A stretch of 64,000 nt of DNA. Origin: M30B19 sp041741535 (GTDB taxonomy: Bacteria > Planctomycetota > Planctomycetia > Pirellulales > Pirellulaceae). The translations under genes and the position numbers were made by a program. Location of the stretch: assembly GCA_041741535.1 (NCBI GenBank), contig JBGSJV010000170.1:21494-85493 (forward strand), given 5' to 3'. Position 1 is the first letter of the stretch. Each line of letters begins with the position of its first letter. Of this stretch, positions 45,437-53,440 are shown piece by piece. Under the pieces are notes generated by a model. That model made no database searches. It was not told where the DNA came from and saw only the letters and a list, made by a program, of their open reading frames with translations.

Positions 45437-46381
45437 ATGGACCCACGATTTGAGAGACTTTATATTGAAGCGCGAGAGACGTTTGTCCGTGTGGCTTACG
45501 GCATTACCAAAACGATGGAAGATGCCGAAGAGGCGGTACAGGAAGCCATTCTCAGTCTAATGCGTGTCGACGGAACCAAGCTCGAAGACGCCCGCGTCCC
45601 TGCCTATGCTTTTGTGACCGTCAGGCATGCTGCACTGCAATTGCTGCGTCGCAAGAATCGGCAACCGGAAGTCTCCATTCCCGAAATCGACGAGTTGGCT
45701 GCGGATTTCACGGGTCAGGAGCCCAGGAATGACTCTACACACTGGGACGAGTGTCTGCGCGAAGCCATGGAGCATTTACCAACTGCGGAAGCAACCATCA
45801 TCAAGATGTTGCTGGCCTACCCCAAGCCCAAGGAACTGCTCGATGCATTGGTCCGAGCAACGGGCCAATCTCCCACGGACAGCCTGCGGAGAAAAGTCAA
45901 AGTGCAGCTTTCGATTGCCCGCAAACGATTGGAGATGCTCGCCAAACTCTGCGATATACGTAGAAACTCTCACTCGCCGACGCTTCATTCACTCGTGGAA
46001 ATCACCTATACGGGGGATTGTGTTTACCACGACATGCAATGGGGACTGCGACACTACCGCAAACTAGCGGGAGTCCCCAAGACGACTTTGTTCGATCTTG
46101 TTGTCTTCACACGAAATATTCACCTCGCCCTCAGAGCTCCCAAAAACATCAAGTTCGAAAGTGATCGACGCGCTATATTCGGTATCCTTACAACGGAGTC
46201 GCCTTCGACCCGCCGAATAAGGTTAAAGAACGAAAAGGAAAAAGTGCGAATAACCCTGACGGTTCTCAAACTTCTCCAGAAAGACGGTGATCGAGTTCGA
46301 TTGGAGGCTCTCCGCGAGGAGTTCAAGGGTTCGCACTTGGCGCTGCGTCGTTGGCACGAAGAGAAGGCAACGCAATCATGA
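45437..46381 (+). CDS. ECF-like sigma factor
   Basis: A 314-residue protein with sigma region 2 (FVRVAYGITKTMEDAEEAVQ, SLMR, YAFVTVRHAALQLLRRK; about residues 10-75) and a region 4-like segment (HLPTAEATIIKMLLAYPK, DSLRRKVKVQLSIARKRLEML). The C-terminal 150 residues are additional and unrecognised. It starts 14 bp after the AtoE-type stop and overlaps the next gene (ATGA). It may direct transcription of the downstream injection cluster. Confidence 0.65.
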   Translation: MDPRFERLYIEARETFVRVAYGITKTMEDAEEAVQEAILSLMRVDGTKLEDARVPAYAFVTVRHAALQLLRRKNRQPEVSIPEIDELAADFTGQEPRNDSTHWDECLREAMEHLPTAEATIIKMLLAYPKPKELLDALVRATGQSPTDSLRRKVKVQLSIARKRLEMLAKLCDIRRNSHSPTLHSLVEITYTGDCVYHDMQWGLRHYRKLAGVPKTTLFDLVVFTRNIHLALRAPKNIKFESDRRAIFGILTTESPSTRRIRLKNEKEKVRITLTVLKLLQKDGDRVRLEALREEFKGSHLALRRWHEEKATQS

Positions 46382-47028
46382 CCAAACTCCAAGATCTCGA
46401 CTGGGCAGAAGCCATTCAGTTGTATCGTCAAGGCGATCTGTCTTTAGGGGATCTGTGTGAGTACGCGCGGAGTGCTCGATTATCTGCAGCCGCCCAAATC
46501 GAGTTGCAAACGACGATTGGGCTTGGCCGCGCGTTGGAGCGAGAACAAAATCGCCAATCGTTAAAAGCGCTCATGGCCAAGTACGACGGACAAGCCGTCA
46601 GGCAAGTCGCCATGACCGTGTCGCTTTCCGAGGTGGTCACTCGTCTCGCCAGCCAATACCGGACCGAAAAAGCCGCCTTGGCGGCAGCGACGGCCAGACC
46701 GTCCGCCAACTTGAAAGCACTTTGCGATGTTCATTGCACGTTGCAATATGCGCCGCCGGGCGGCGTGGAACAGTCACTCGAACTCATTCGTTTCTTGAAC
46801 GATGACTGGAAGTTGGTGGTGCTTCCTCCCAGTTCCGACGTCGTCGCGATTGCAGTTGGCGGTCGACCGTTAACTTCAGAGAAAGGCGTGTTTGTTCTAC
46901 CACTCAAGCCAGGCAGTGGGGACGACGGCAGCGAGCCACTACCGGCCCGTGAAATCGCGGATCTTGTGTGCCGCGAAATGCTAATCACTTTCCGGGAAGG
47001 TCCTCAGTTGGCAATAATTTTTGCCTAA
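46378..47028 (+). CDS. Partner of the ECF-like sigma gene, unknown
   Basis: A 216-residue soluble protein translated by stop-start overlap from the sigma-like gene. The N-terminal 60 residues (DWAEAIQLYRQGDLSLGDL, CEYARSARL) recur in the 75-residue product of 55576-55803, where DWTIAIRLLHQGKWSTVEL is the matching part. The C-terminal half is alpha/beta (LIRFLNDDWKLVVLPPSSD). Function unknown; a regulator of the sigma-like protein is possible. Confidence 0.5.
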   Translation: MTKLQDLDWAEAIQLYRQGDLSLGDLCEYARSARLSAAAQIELQTTIGLGRALEREQNRQSLKALMAKYDGQAVRQVAMTVSLSEVVTRLASQYRTEKAALAAATARPSANLKALCDVHCTLQYAPPGGVEQSLELIRFLNDDWKLVVLPPSSDVVAIAVGGRPLTSEKGVFVLPLKPGSGDDGSEPLPAREIADLVCREMLITFREGPQLAIIFA

Positions 47029-47214
47029 TTTGCAACGTGCCCAAACTATTGCGGCGACATCACTTACGACCAACTTACCAAAACTTTTTTTCTGGTCGCT
47101 GCCGCTTCCGACGATTAACCGCGGCGCGCCGACGGCATTATCTGGGTAGCGATTCGCCGAATTCACTGCCCAGCGCGGGCGACGGCGAGTTGCCGCCTTC
47201 AAAGAACGTCGTCT

Positions 47215-48108
47215 ATGTCTGCGGCTTTCATGAGGCTCGAGCGCCAGATCGAAAAGCGGCTGGCGGCCCAACAGCTTTCTGCGCGTGCCGTCGTGAAGTG
47301 GGCGAATCGTGGTCACGTACCCCTGGTGCCAGACCACCATTCTGACGAGGGCTACTTCGGCATTTGTGGTGCCCTGCAGATCGAACGTCCGTTGGTGGAG
47401 ATCACGCTGACGCCGCAGCGGCGAAATCGTCGTCAGGCTCTGCAGTGGTGTTCGACCGGCACCGGAGCGTCGATCGTTGCGAATGTGGTTCGCGCTGGCC
47501 TGGGCATTCATTTGGCGTGGAGGTTGGTCTACGAAATTCCTTTCGGTCGCAGCCGCGAGTATCTCGTCACACCCCGCTTTGGCGAGGCTCGATTTGACGC
47601 GACGCGCGCAGCCAATGGCCATCTTCGATTCAAAGATTTGCACGGTCCATTGAACGCGCAACCCCAAAGTGTCGTGGACCGTTCCTACGGTCCAACGAAC
47701 GCGCAATCCCAAACTGTCGTGGACCGTTCCTACGGTCCCACAAACGCGCAATCCCAAACTGTCGTGGATCGTTCCTACGGTCCCAACTATCCCAAGGAGT
47801 TGAACATGGCCGCTGAACCGCACGTCGATGCACTCACCCAGGCTCGCTTGCGTTGGCTACAAGCGAAAGGGCTCATCGATCCCGAATCCTCGCCCCATTT
47901 GTGGCAAGAGTTTACCCAATTTGATGTCGATTTGACTGCCCGGCACGTCCAACCGGACGACTTGATTACCGCCAAGGCCTGGAACCACATCGTCAATCGC
48001 ATCGCGGCGCTGGAACGCTTCGGAGCCAGCTGTAACGACTCGGGAGTGTCCGCGGAGTCGTCGGCCTTTCGCACGGGAATAAAACGTCGTCGCAGCGCGG
48101 ACGATTAA
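47215..48108 (+). CDS. Possible hypothetical gene with 15-residue repeats; downstream start at 47806
   Basis: The open frame of 297 codons has no ribosome-binding site at 47215. A second ATG at 47806 has a strong AAGGAG and would give a 100-residue protein (MAAEPHVDALTQARLRWLQA...), which I consider the safer call. The upstream part (about 140 codons) has sensible codon use, then runs through three in-frame 15-residue repeats that come from the tandem hairpins at 47644-47783. It is either a separate gene or a long leader. The protein itself is not recognised. Confidence 0.4.
   Translation: MSAAFMRLERQIEKRLAAQQLSARAVVKWANRGHVPLVPDHHSDEGYFGICGALQIERPLVEITLTPQRRNRRQALQWCSTGTGASIVANVVRAGLGIHLAWRLVYEIPFGRSREYLVTPRFGEARFDATRAANGHLRFKDLHGPLNAQPQSVVDRSYGPTNAQSQTVVDRSYGPTNAQSQTVVDRSYGPNYPKELNMAAEPHVDALTQARLRWLQAKGLIDPESSPHLWQEFTQFDVDLTARHVQPDDLITAKAWNHIVNRIAALERFGASCNDSGVSAESSAFRTGIKRRRSADD
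47644..47783 (+). repeat. Three 45-bp tandem repeats, each with a hairpin
   Basis: Units start at 47644, 47689 and 47734 with an exact 45-bp period. Each holds a 7-bp perfect stem with a four-base loop, GGACCGT-TCCT-ACGGTCC (the third stem has one G-to-T pairing change). It lies just upstream of the AAGGAG/ATG at 47806, so the hairpins could act in the leader of the injection operon. Confidence 0.85.
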
Positions 48109-48139
48109 CCGGAACCCAACTTCGGCATTGTATTTGAAG

Positions 48140-48159
48140 ACCGGCGCGGTGCCGGTTTT
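48140..48159 (+). terminator. Weak terminator-like hairpin
   Basis: A 6-bp GC stem (ACCGGC/GCCGGT) with a five-base loop and four T residues. It lies between the 48108 stop and the TssB-like start, so it could attenuate rather than end transcription. Confidence 0.35.
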
Positions 48160-48187
48160 CTTGAAACCACTTAGGAGATTTAAAACG

Positions 48188-48712
48188 ATGGCTGTGCGCA
48201 CGGACATAATCGAAACCGGGAATTTTTCTGACGCAGAAGAAGTCCCCAAGTACCTCTACCCATTCAACATTCTGCTGGTTTGCCGTCTGTTGACGAAGGA
48301 CCATGGCCCGGGTCATCCCAGCCTGATGCCCAAGCAAATTCGCTCCATGGAAGACGTCAAGGATCTGAAGCCTTCCCAAAACGTATGGCTCCAAGATGAA
48401 CATGGCAACGAGCGTGAGTATGTTATCGACTACACCTTGGATGTCGTCAGCGGGCAGGACTTGATCGACAACACCTCGCCCGCTCGTCTGGAAGCGATTC
48501 TCGCACCGGCCGATTCAACGTCGCGACACGAGCTTGGCTTGCTCGATCACCTGTCCCATCAAATTGCCGTCGGTCATTGCCTGACTCAAGCGATCGATCG
48601 GGGAGTCGAAATGGATACAAATCTGACAGCTCGAGTCGACTCGGCCGAAAACTACTTCGTCGAGTTGCTTGACGAAATCGAAGCGATTACTTCCCAAGCA
48701 ACGATCAACTAA
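48188..48712 (+). CDS. TssB/VipA-like small sheath protein (tentative)
   Basis: A 174-residue soluble protein. The size, a central YPFNILLVCRLL segment that resembles the PF..LV core of TssB, and the position just before a TssC-like gene suggest the small subunit of a contractile sheath. The C-terminus is a helical tail (ENYFVELLDEIEAIT). Similarity to classical TssB is weak. AGGAG precedes the ATG at 48188; 27 bp separate it from the next gene. Confidence 0.4.
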   Translation: MAVRTDIIETGNFSDAEEVPKYLYPFNILLVCRLLTKDHGPGHPSLMPKQIRSMEDVKDLKPSQNVWLQDEHGNEREYVIDYTLDVVSGQDLIDNTSPARLEAILAPADSTSRHELGLLDHLSHQIAVGHCLTQAIDRGVEMDTNLTARVDSAENYFVELLDEIEAITSQATIN

Positions 48713-48739
48713 CCCATCCAATCGAGGAGTTCCAGCAAG

Positions 48740-50326
48740 ATGTCCACAGCAATCGAAAATACTTTTGTGGCCCCGACATTTTCGGCCGACGAAAACTTCA
48801 CGGCCCTCCAGCCGAAATATGACTACGACTTGATGAACCAGAAAAAAGGCGGGACTCGCAAGCTGTCCCTGCCTGGAGTTTCCGCGTTGTTGCCAGCCTC
48901 CATCCAAGGCCGTGTCAATTCGGTACTGGCGGATCGGAAGAAGAACGGCATCACGCCCAACAATTCCGCTCAATTGCGACGGATCATGCAGGATGTGAAG
49001 TCGCAATTGGCGTCGGTCCGAGGCATCAAGCAGTTTCTCGCTTGGGCCGCCAAGAAAAAAATCAAACTCAGCGACCGTCAAGCAGTCAAACAAGGCCTCC
49101 AGGACTGGACTGCTCAGCAAGAGAACTGTCGCGACCATGCGATGACCAAAGTGTTGGCGGCAACTCGGTCGCAGGAACGGGCCTTGCGCAGTCTGCATGC
49201 GTTTTTCGACGTCAGTGGCTGTGAGGGCGTCGTCCGTTCGGTGTACTTGGCGAACATCGATCCAATCACCACGGAGCTTACTCGCGAACGAAAAGAGTCC
49301 AGCTTCAAAGAAATGCCGCGCGAGTGGTACGTCGGCGATTCGCGGCCCATCCTGCGAGCTGCCGCTCAGGAAGATGGCACTCCGTTCCCCGTCACCTTGA
49401 TTCCGTTGGCCGAGAAACTTGTCTTTCAAACGCGTACCGCGATCGTAGGATTGGGAGTGGATCTTGACGGTTTGGTGGACGCGCAGTGGTGGGCGACCAC
49501 GGCCTCCAACGCGGGCGCCTTGGCCATTGGCAATTGTTCCCTTGAGCACATCGGCGGCACCGCTTGGTCGGACGAAAAAAAGGCGAAGGTCATGAATGAC
49601 CTCTCTTCGGAAGATCCTGCGATGAAGTCGTTGTTGATCTGTGGCAATCATCCGGTAACACGAGAAGCCAGCGACTGGGAGTCGACGCCGGTAACGGTTT
49701 ACCCCAGTTTGGTCTATGCGGGGCTTTTGCTGCGAAACGAGGTGACGCGGAAAGATCTGTGCTTCAGTGTACCGCCGGTGAATCCCAACCGAGACAAGAT
49801 TGTTGGCAAATGGTTCATCCGTCCCATCTGCGCAACCCTTCGCGATCGGAAGCAACATCTCTTGGAAATGCCAATGGCCGTGATTGCCGAAATGAGCAAC
49901 AAGCGATTAGACGATATCGTCAAGGTCTTTTCGTCGTCGCGCACCGCGTACAGCCGAAGCTGCCATTCAGCCGAATTGGAACTGGCGGTGAACTTGGCAC
50001 GGAGTATTGTCCAACATTGGCTGCTCATGCAGAGCGGGATTAGCGAGACACAGGACGAAGCTCAACGAATTGGTCGCGAATTGAATGTCCTGTTCAAGTC
50101 GCTTTCATCCAGCAAGTTTCAAAACAAGCCGTTCTTGGCAGCGGGCTGCGACAGCAATCTCTGCCGACTGGAAGACCAACTGGCACGCAACGACAACCAC
50201 GAAGTGATGCTCGACGATGCCACGGGCGAACCTCTACGGACTGGCCGCAAGGTGATGGTCTTTCCCCTGTGGGTTCGGTTTCGCAAGGGTATCGAGAACT
50301 TCGAAGTTCATTTGTTGCAGGAATAG
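48740..50326 (+). CDS. TssC/VipB-like large sheath protein (tentative)
   Basis: A 528-residue soluble protein. The size fits TssC, and an ERALRSLHAFFDV segment near residue 145 resembles the E..WRGL..LV region of the family. Overall similarity is low, without the usual conserved HYLQDWIR-type segment in clear form. Together with the smaller upstream protein it would make the contractile sheath. GAGGAG lies upstream. A family 1 repeat follows the stop. Confidence 0.45.
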   Translation: MSTAIENTFVAPTFSADENFTALQPKYDYDLMNQKKGGTRKLSLPGVSALLPASIQGRVNSVLADRKKNGITPNNSAQLRRIMQDVKSQLASVRGIKQFLAWAAKKKIKLSDRQAVKQGLQDWTAQQENCRDHAMTKVLAATRSQERALRSLHAFFDVSGCEGVVRSVYLANIDPITTELTRERKESSFKEMPREWYVGDSRPILRAAAQEDGTPFPVTLIPLAEKLVFQTRTAIVGLGVDLDGLVDAQWWATTASNAGALAIGNCSLEHIGGTAWSDEKKAKVMNDLSSEDPAMKSLLICGNHPVTREASDWESTPVTVYPSLVYAGLLLRNEVTRKDLCFSVPPVNPNRDKIVGKWFIRPICATLRDRKQHLLEMPMAVIAEMSNKRLDDIVKVFSSSRTAYSRSCHSAELELAVNLARSIVQHWLLMQSGISETQDEAQRIGRELNVLFKSLSSSKFQNKPFLAAGCDSNLCRLEDQLARNDNHEVMLDDATGEPLRTGRKVMVFPLWVRFRKGIENFEVHLLQE

Positions 50327-50351
50327 GCTCTCGCTTCAAAAGGCGCTGCCC

Positions 50352-50534
50352 GGCTTGGCAACGCTGTGAAGCATTTTGACTGGCGACAATAGGCCCGAAT
50401 GGGCCGAAACAACCCAAGCCGGTGTGCGCGAGCCACCGGTTAGGAGGCCGCACGTACAACAAAAGGCCTGCACGGCCGACACAGCGACACTGGGTACGCT
50501 GAAAAAAAAGTGCTTCACAGCGCTGCCCGGCTCG
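50352..50534. repeat. Intergenic inverted-repeat element, family 1, copy 2
   Basis: Left end GGCAACGCTGTGAAGCATTT, right end AGTGCTTCACAGCGCTGCC, and the conserved central CCGGTGTGCGCGAGCCACCGG-type palindrome. It lies between the TssC-like gene and the first tube-like gene. A GCGCTGCCCGGCT string flanks both sides in direct orientation. Confidence 0.75.
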
Positions 50535-50673
50535 GGGAGACGATCCGTTCGCGAATAAAGCGCTTCCTCCAATCGGACTGGCCCTTTGGAGCCCTGACCA
50601 AGAATTGGCACGTTCAAGCGGTGCTCACTTTTGAGCCCTGGCTTGTTCGACGACAAACTGAAAGGAACGAACA

Positions 50674-51168
50674 ATGAGTGTGGCGGTGATTCTGAATTCG
50701 AACAATGGCTCCGTGAACAACGGCAAGATCGACACGGGTGGCGGGGAGGTGCTGGACCGCATCCAACATCTTCACGCACGTTTGGTGCTGGTCCCGGGAT
50801 TGGCGGGAACCGTGACGACCGCCTTGGAGCTATCTGTGACCCGCGACGCCAGCCAAGGGACAAGTGCCGACTCGCTCGCGCTGAAATACCACTCGGGCAC
50901 CGGCGGTCGTGGCGAACGGAACGTTTTTCCGATGGACGTGATGATGATCGACGACGTACGGGCCGGACAGATTAGTCTGATTGGCAAAATCGTGTGCCGC
51001 GACGCCTACATCCATGGGCATCAAACGGAGTTTATCGGAGAGGACCAAACGCAGTCCGTGACGTTTCGCGCGAATCGATTCTCGCTCTTCAACGCGATCG
51101 ACGGCGCGTCGCTGCCGTCCGCACCCGTGGTAGTCCCCGGCTTCAACGACGAAGACGAGTCAGATTAA
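50674..51168 (+). CDS. Hcp/tail-tube-like protein 1 (tentative)
   Basis: A 164-residue beta-rich protein. Size, position between sheath- and spike-like genes, and alternating strands (ARLVLVPGLAGTVTTALELSV, DVRAGQISLIGKIVCRDAYI) suggest a tail-tube (Hcp-type) protein or tube initiator. No cysteine-rich or toxin motif is present. AAGGAAC precedes the ATG. Confidence 0.4.
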   Translation: MSVAVILNSNNGSVNNGKIDTGGGEVLDRIQHLHARLVLVPGLAGTVTTALELSVTRDASQGTSADSLALKYHSGTGGRGERNVFPMDVMMIDDVRAGQISLIGKIVCRDAYIHGHQTEFIGEDQTQSVTFRANRFSLFNAIDGASLPSAPVVVPGFNDEDESD

Positions 51169-51184
51169 AAGTCGAGCATCAAAG

Positions 51185-51262
51185 GAGTCGGCCCTTCTGT
51201 GGCCAGTCGATGAAACCGCAATAACGTAGACCTCACCCTCCCAAAGATCAGACCCCGTTCGA
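51185..51262. repeat. Family 2-like element, degenerate
   Basis: CAAAGGAGTCGGCCCTT on the left and CCCAAAGATCAGACCCCGTT on the right resemble the arms of the CTAGG elements. The terminal CTAG sequences are missing. Confidence 0.35.
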
Positions 51263-51312
51263 GCGAGATTTCGAAGTTTTAAACCCACAACTTTTTTGAA
51301 AGGACATTCGCA

Positions 51313-51789
51313 ATGCACAAGTTTCAATTTACCAGTGGCGGCACTCAAGTGAGCGGCGGCGATCAGGCTGCCGAGAAAGTAATGGTCCATCATGGCATGG
51401 AATCCCATATCGATGATCGTGGCGTGTTTCGTTCGCGACCGCGTCACTACGGCACGCACCTATCCCGCAAAGTACGGCGAACCCATGGCGACTTCCATCT
51501 GTTTGAGATCGCCGTGGCCGGTTTGGAAGCCAATGTATTGGCCTACGCCATCGACCAACACGCCAAGTTGGAGATCACCACGCGGAAACAGGTGGGGCGA
51601 AAGAAAGTTCCCCTGCAACAGGTGCAGCTAAAACGGGTTCAGCCCACGATGTGGACACTCGTGTGGGAAGGCTCTGGCAGCGATGGTTTGCAAGGCGCTG
51701 ACTTTGTGGAGTCGCTGGACCTAGTCGCCACAGCCGGCGCCATCACCAACCTCTCCGACAATAGTGCGGTGTCGTTCAACTTGGAATAG
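51313..51789 (+). CDS. Hcp/tail-tube-like protein 2 (tentative)
   Basis: A 158-residue beta-rich protein whose middle part (HLSRKVRRTHGDFHLFEIAV, ...AKLEITTRKQVGRKK, PLQQVQLKRVQP) follows the pattern of Hcp strands and their joining helix. It may be the main tube protein, with the 50674 product as a variant. AAGGAC upstream. The VgrG-like gene begins 23 bp downstream. Confidence 0.45.
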   Translation: MHKFQFTSGGTQVSGGDQAAEKVMVHHGMESHIDDRGVFRSRPRHYGTHLSRKVRRTHGDFHLFEIAVAGLEANVLAYAIDQHAKLEITTRKQVGRKKVPLQQVQLKRVQPTMWTLVWEGSGSDGLQGADFVESLDLVATAGAITNLSDNSAVSFNLE

Positions 51790-51812
51790 TCCGTGGCTCC
51801 CGGAGAATCGTG

Positions 51813-53315
51813 ATGAAACTGTCTATCAAAGGTGTGGCGGATCCGACTCCACTGATGCTGCAACTCCAGGAAGGGCTCAACCAACATGCGGTTCTATCCG
51901 GTCGTCTGGTGGTGCAGGGAGCGCGCCGCCGACTGGGCGAATTGGTGGGCACCGAAGTTTGCTGCACGCTGTCTTCGTTGCACGGTTTGCAACGAAGTGG
52001 AGTCGTCTTTCGCGGCCGCCTGCACTCGGTAGAACAAAGCGGGAACGAAGTAAGCTTTTCGGCTTTGGGCGAAAGCGGTGAACGCGACCGCGCCATTTGC
52101 ACGCGAATGCTCGGCGGACCGACACCGACGGAATTGCGGCGTTTGCCGGGCATGGAGCCTTTGCTCAAGCAGGTTGAAGGCACGCCGCTTCTGTCGCCGC
52201 GCGTCTCCTGTTTTTATCAATTTGCGGCGACCGATTACCGCGCTTTGTTGCACCTCGCGGAACTATCAGGTGCGTACATCGTGTCCAACGGTGTCGGGCC
52301 GATAACGTTCGCCAACAAACCAAACACCAGCGGCAAGGTGATCCAATCCAAAGAGATCTTGCCGGGCAGCGAGCGGTTGTCATTCGTGCGATCGGTAGAA
52401 ACCGCCACGGTCTTGTCCTTCAATCCCGACCGTGACGAAGCTCCATCGCAAGGAGCAACGGCCGGTTCGGCCCGTGACCTTGGTCATCAAATCTATCCTG
52501 CGGCTTGGGGAATGGAAATTTCCGACGCGCAGCGCGCTCGGCGCTGGCAGTTGGTCGAAAACAGCAAAAAAGTGCGCTGGTCAGCGACGCTCGCTCCTTC
52601 GCTGGCTGATATCACCGCGGGCGATGCGGTGCGTCTGAAAACCGACGTTGACGGCGCGCCGGAACAGTGGCTCGTACACCGACGGACGCTGTCGTTTGAT
52701 CCACACGCTCCTGCCTCGGCTGGTCAACTGACCAACTTTATCGAATGCGGGCCTGTGGAGGCTCCCCCCGTTTCCGCAGAGCCATACGTTCCCGGACCCG
52801 TCGTCCTCTTGGTCGGTCGCGTTGCCCATGTGGTCGATCCGCGGCGGCTCGGAAGAGTCAAAGTGGCGTTCCCCTGCCACAATCGACATGGAGCACCCGA
52901 ATCTTGGGATGGATTGTGGTGCCCCGTTGCTCGTCCAGTGGCTGGTCACAACGGCAGCAAGACCCACGGGTCGTTAGATCTCCCGCGCGAGGGTGATTGG
53001 GTACTGGCGACCGTGGATCCCAACGGTTGCGAGCCGCCTCTTGTCCTAACCTCCTGCTATCGAAACCAAACACCGGCCCTCGCGCAACCCAAACACGAGC
53101 GAATCCTGTTCTCCACTCCCGATGGCGTGGGAATGTGGGTCCGCGATGCCGCCGACGGCAAACCCGCGTCAATTGAATTCAAGATCGGCAACCATTGTAG
53201 CTTGACGATGGACGCCAACGGCAAAGTCGTTTGGCAAACGCAAACGTTTGACGTCCATGGCCAGGCCTCGATCAAGGGCGATACAGTCGTCGATGGTCAA
53301 TTGGACGTCACTTAG
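51813..53315 (+). CDS. VgrG/gp27-gp5-like spike protein
   Basis: A 500-residue protein. The N-terminal two-thirds fits the gp27/phage late-control-D fold (ATDYRALLHLAELSGAYIVS is the usual E.D.FL.RL.E..G segment). Around residue 330 the gp5 OB-fold begins (VLLVGRVAHVVDPRRLGRVK, WCPVARP, LPREGDWVLATVDPNG), and a short beta tail (GQASIKGDTVVDG) ends the protein. There is no C-terminal effector extension. It is the best-supported member of the contractile set. The ATG at 51813 has GGAG; an adjoining GTG is possible. Confidence 0.7.
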   Translation: MKLSIKGVADPTPLMLQLQEGLNQHAVLSGRLVVQGARRRLGELVGTEVCCTLSSLHGLQRSGVVFRGRLHSVEQSGNEVSFSALGESGERDRAICTRMLGGPTPTELRRLPGMEPLLKQVEGTPLLSPRVSCFYQFAATDYRALLHLAELSGAYIVSNGVGPITFANKPNTSGKVIQSKEILPGSERLSFVRSVETATVLSFNPDRDEAPSQGATAGSARDLGHQIYPAAWGMEISDAQRARRWQLVENSKKVRWSATLAPSLADITAGDAVRLKTDVDGAPEQWLVHRRTLSFDPHAPASAGQLTNFIECGPVEAPPVSAEPYVPGPVVLLVGRVAHVVDPRRLGRVKVAFPCHNRHGAPESWDGLWCPVARPVAGHNGSKTHGSLDLPREGDWVLATVDPNGCEPPLVLTSCYRNQTPALAQPKHERILFSTPDGVGMWVRDAADGKPASIEFKIGNHCSLTMDANGKVVWQTQTFDVHGQASIKGDTVVDGQLDVT

Positions 53316-53440
53316 TTGAGAGCCAATCCGTCTGGGGATTGGTCCATTACATCAAGAAAGCGGTCATCTTCATGAAAACGATTCGGCACAAACAACAGCA
53401 AAAAAAATCGTTAAGCCGGTGCGCCCAGCGGATTGGACTA

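Noticed and set aside
46981..47823. A minus-strand gene in the 47.0-47.8 kb region
   Set aside because: Its product looks like shadow sequence, and the repeats read as low-quality protein; the plus-strand start at 47806 is far better supported.
48515..49858. A 447-codon open frame on the minus strand
   Set aside because: It is antisense to the TssC-like gene and shows no recognisable motif.
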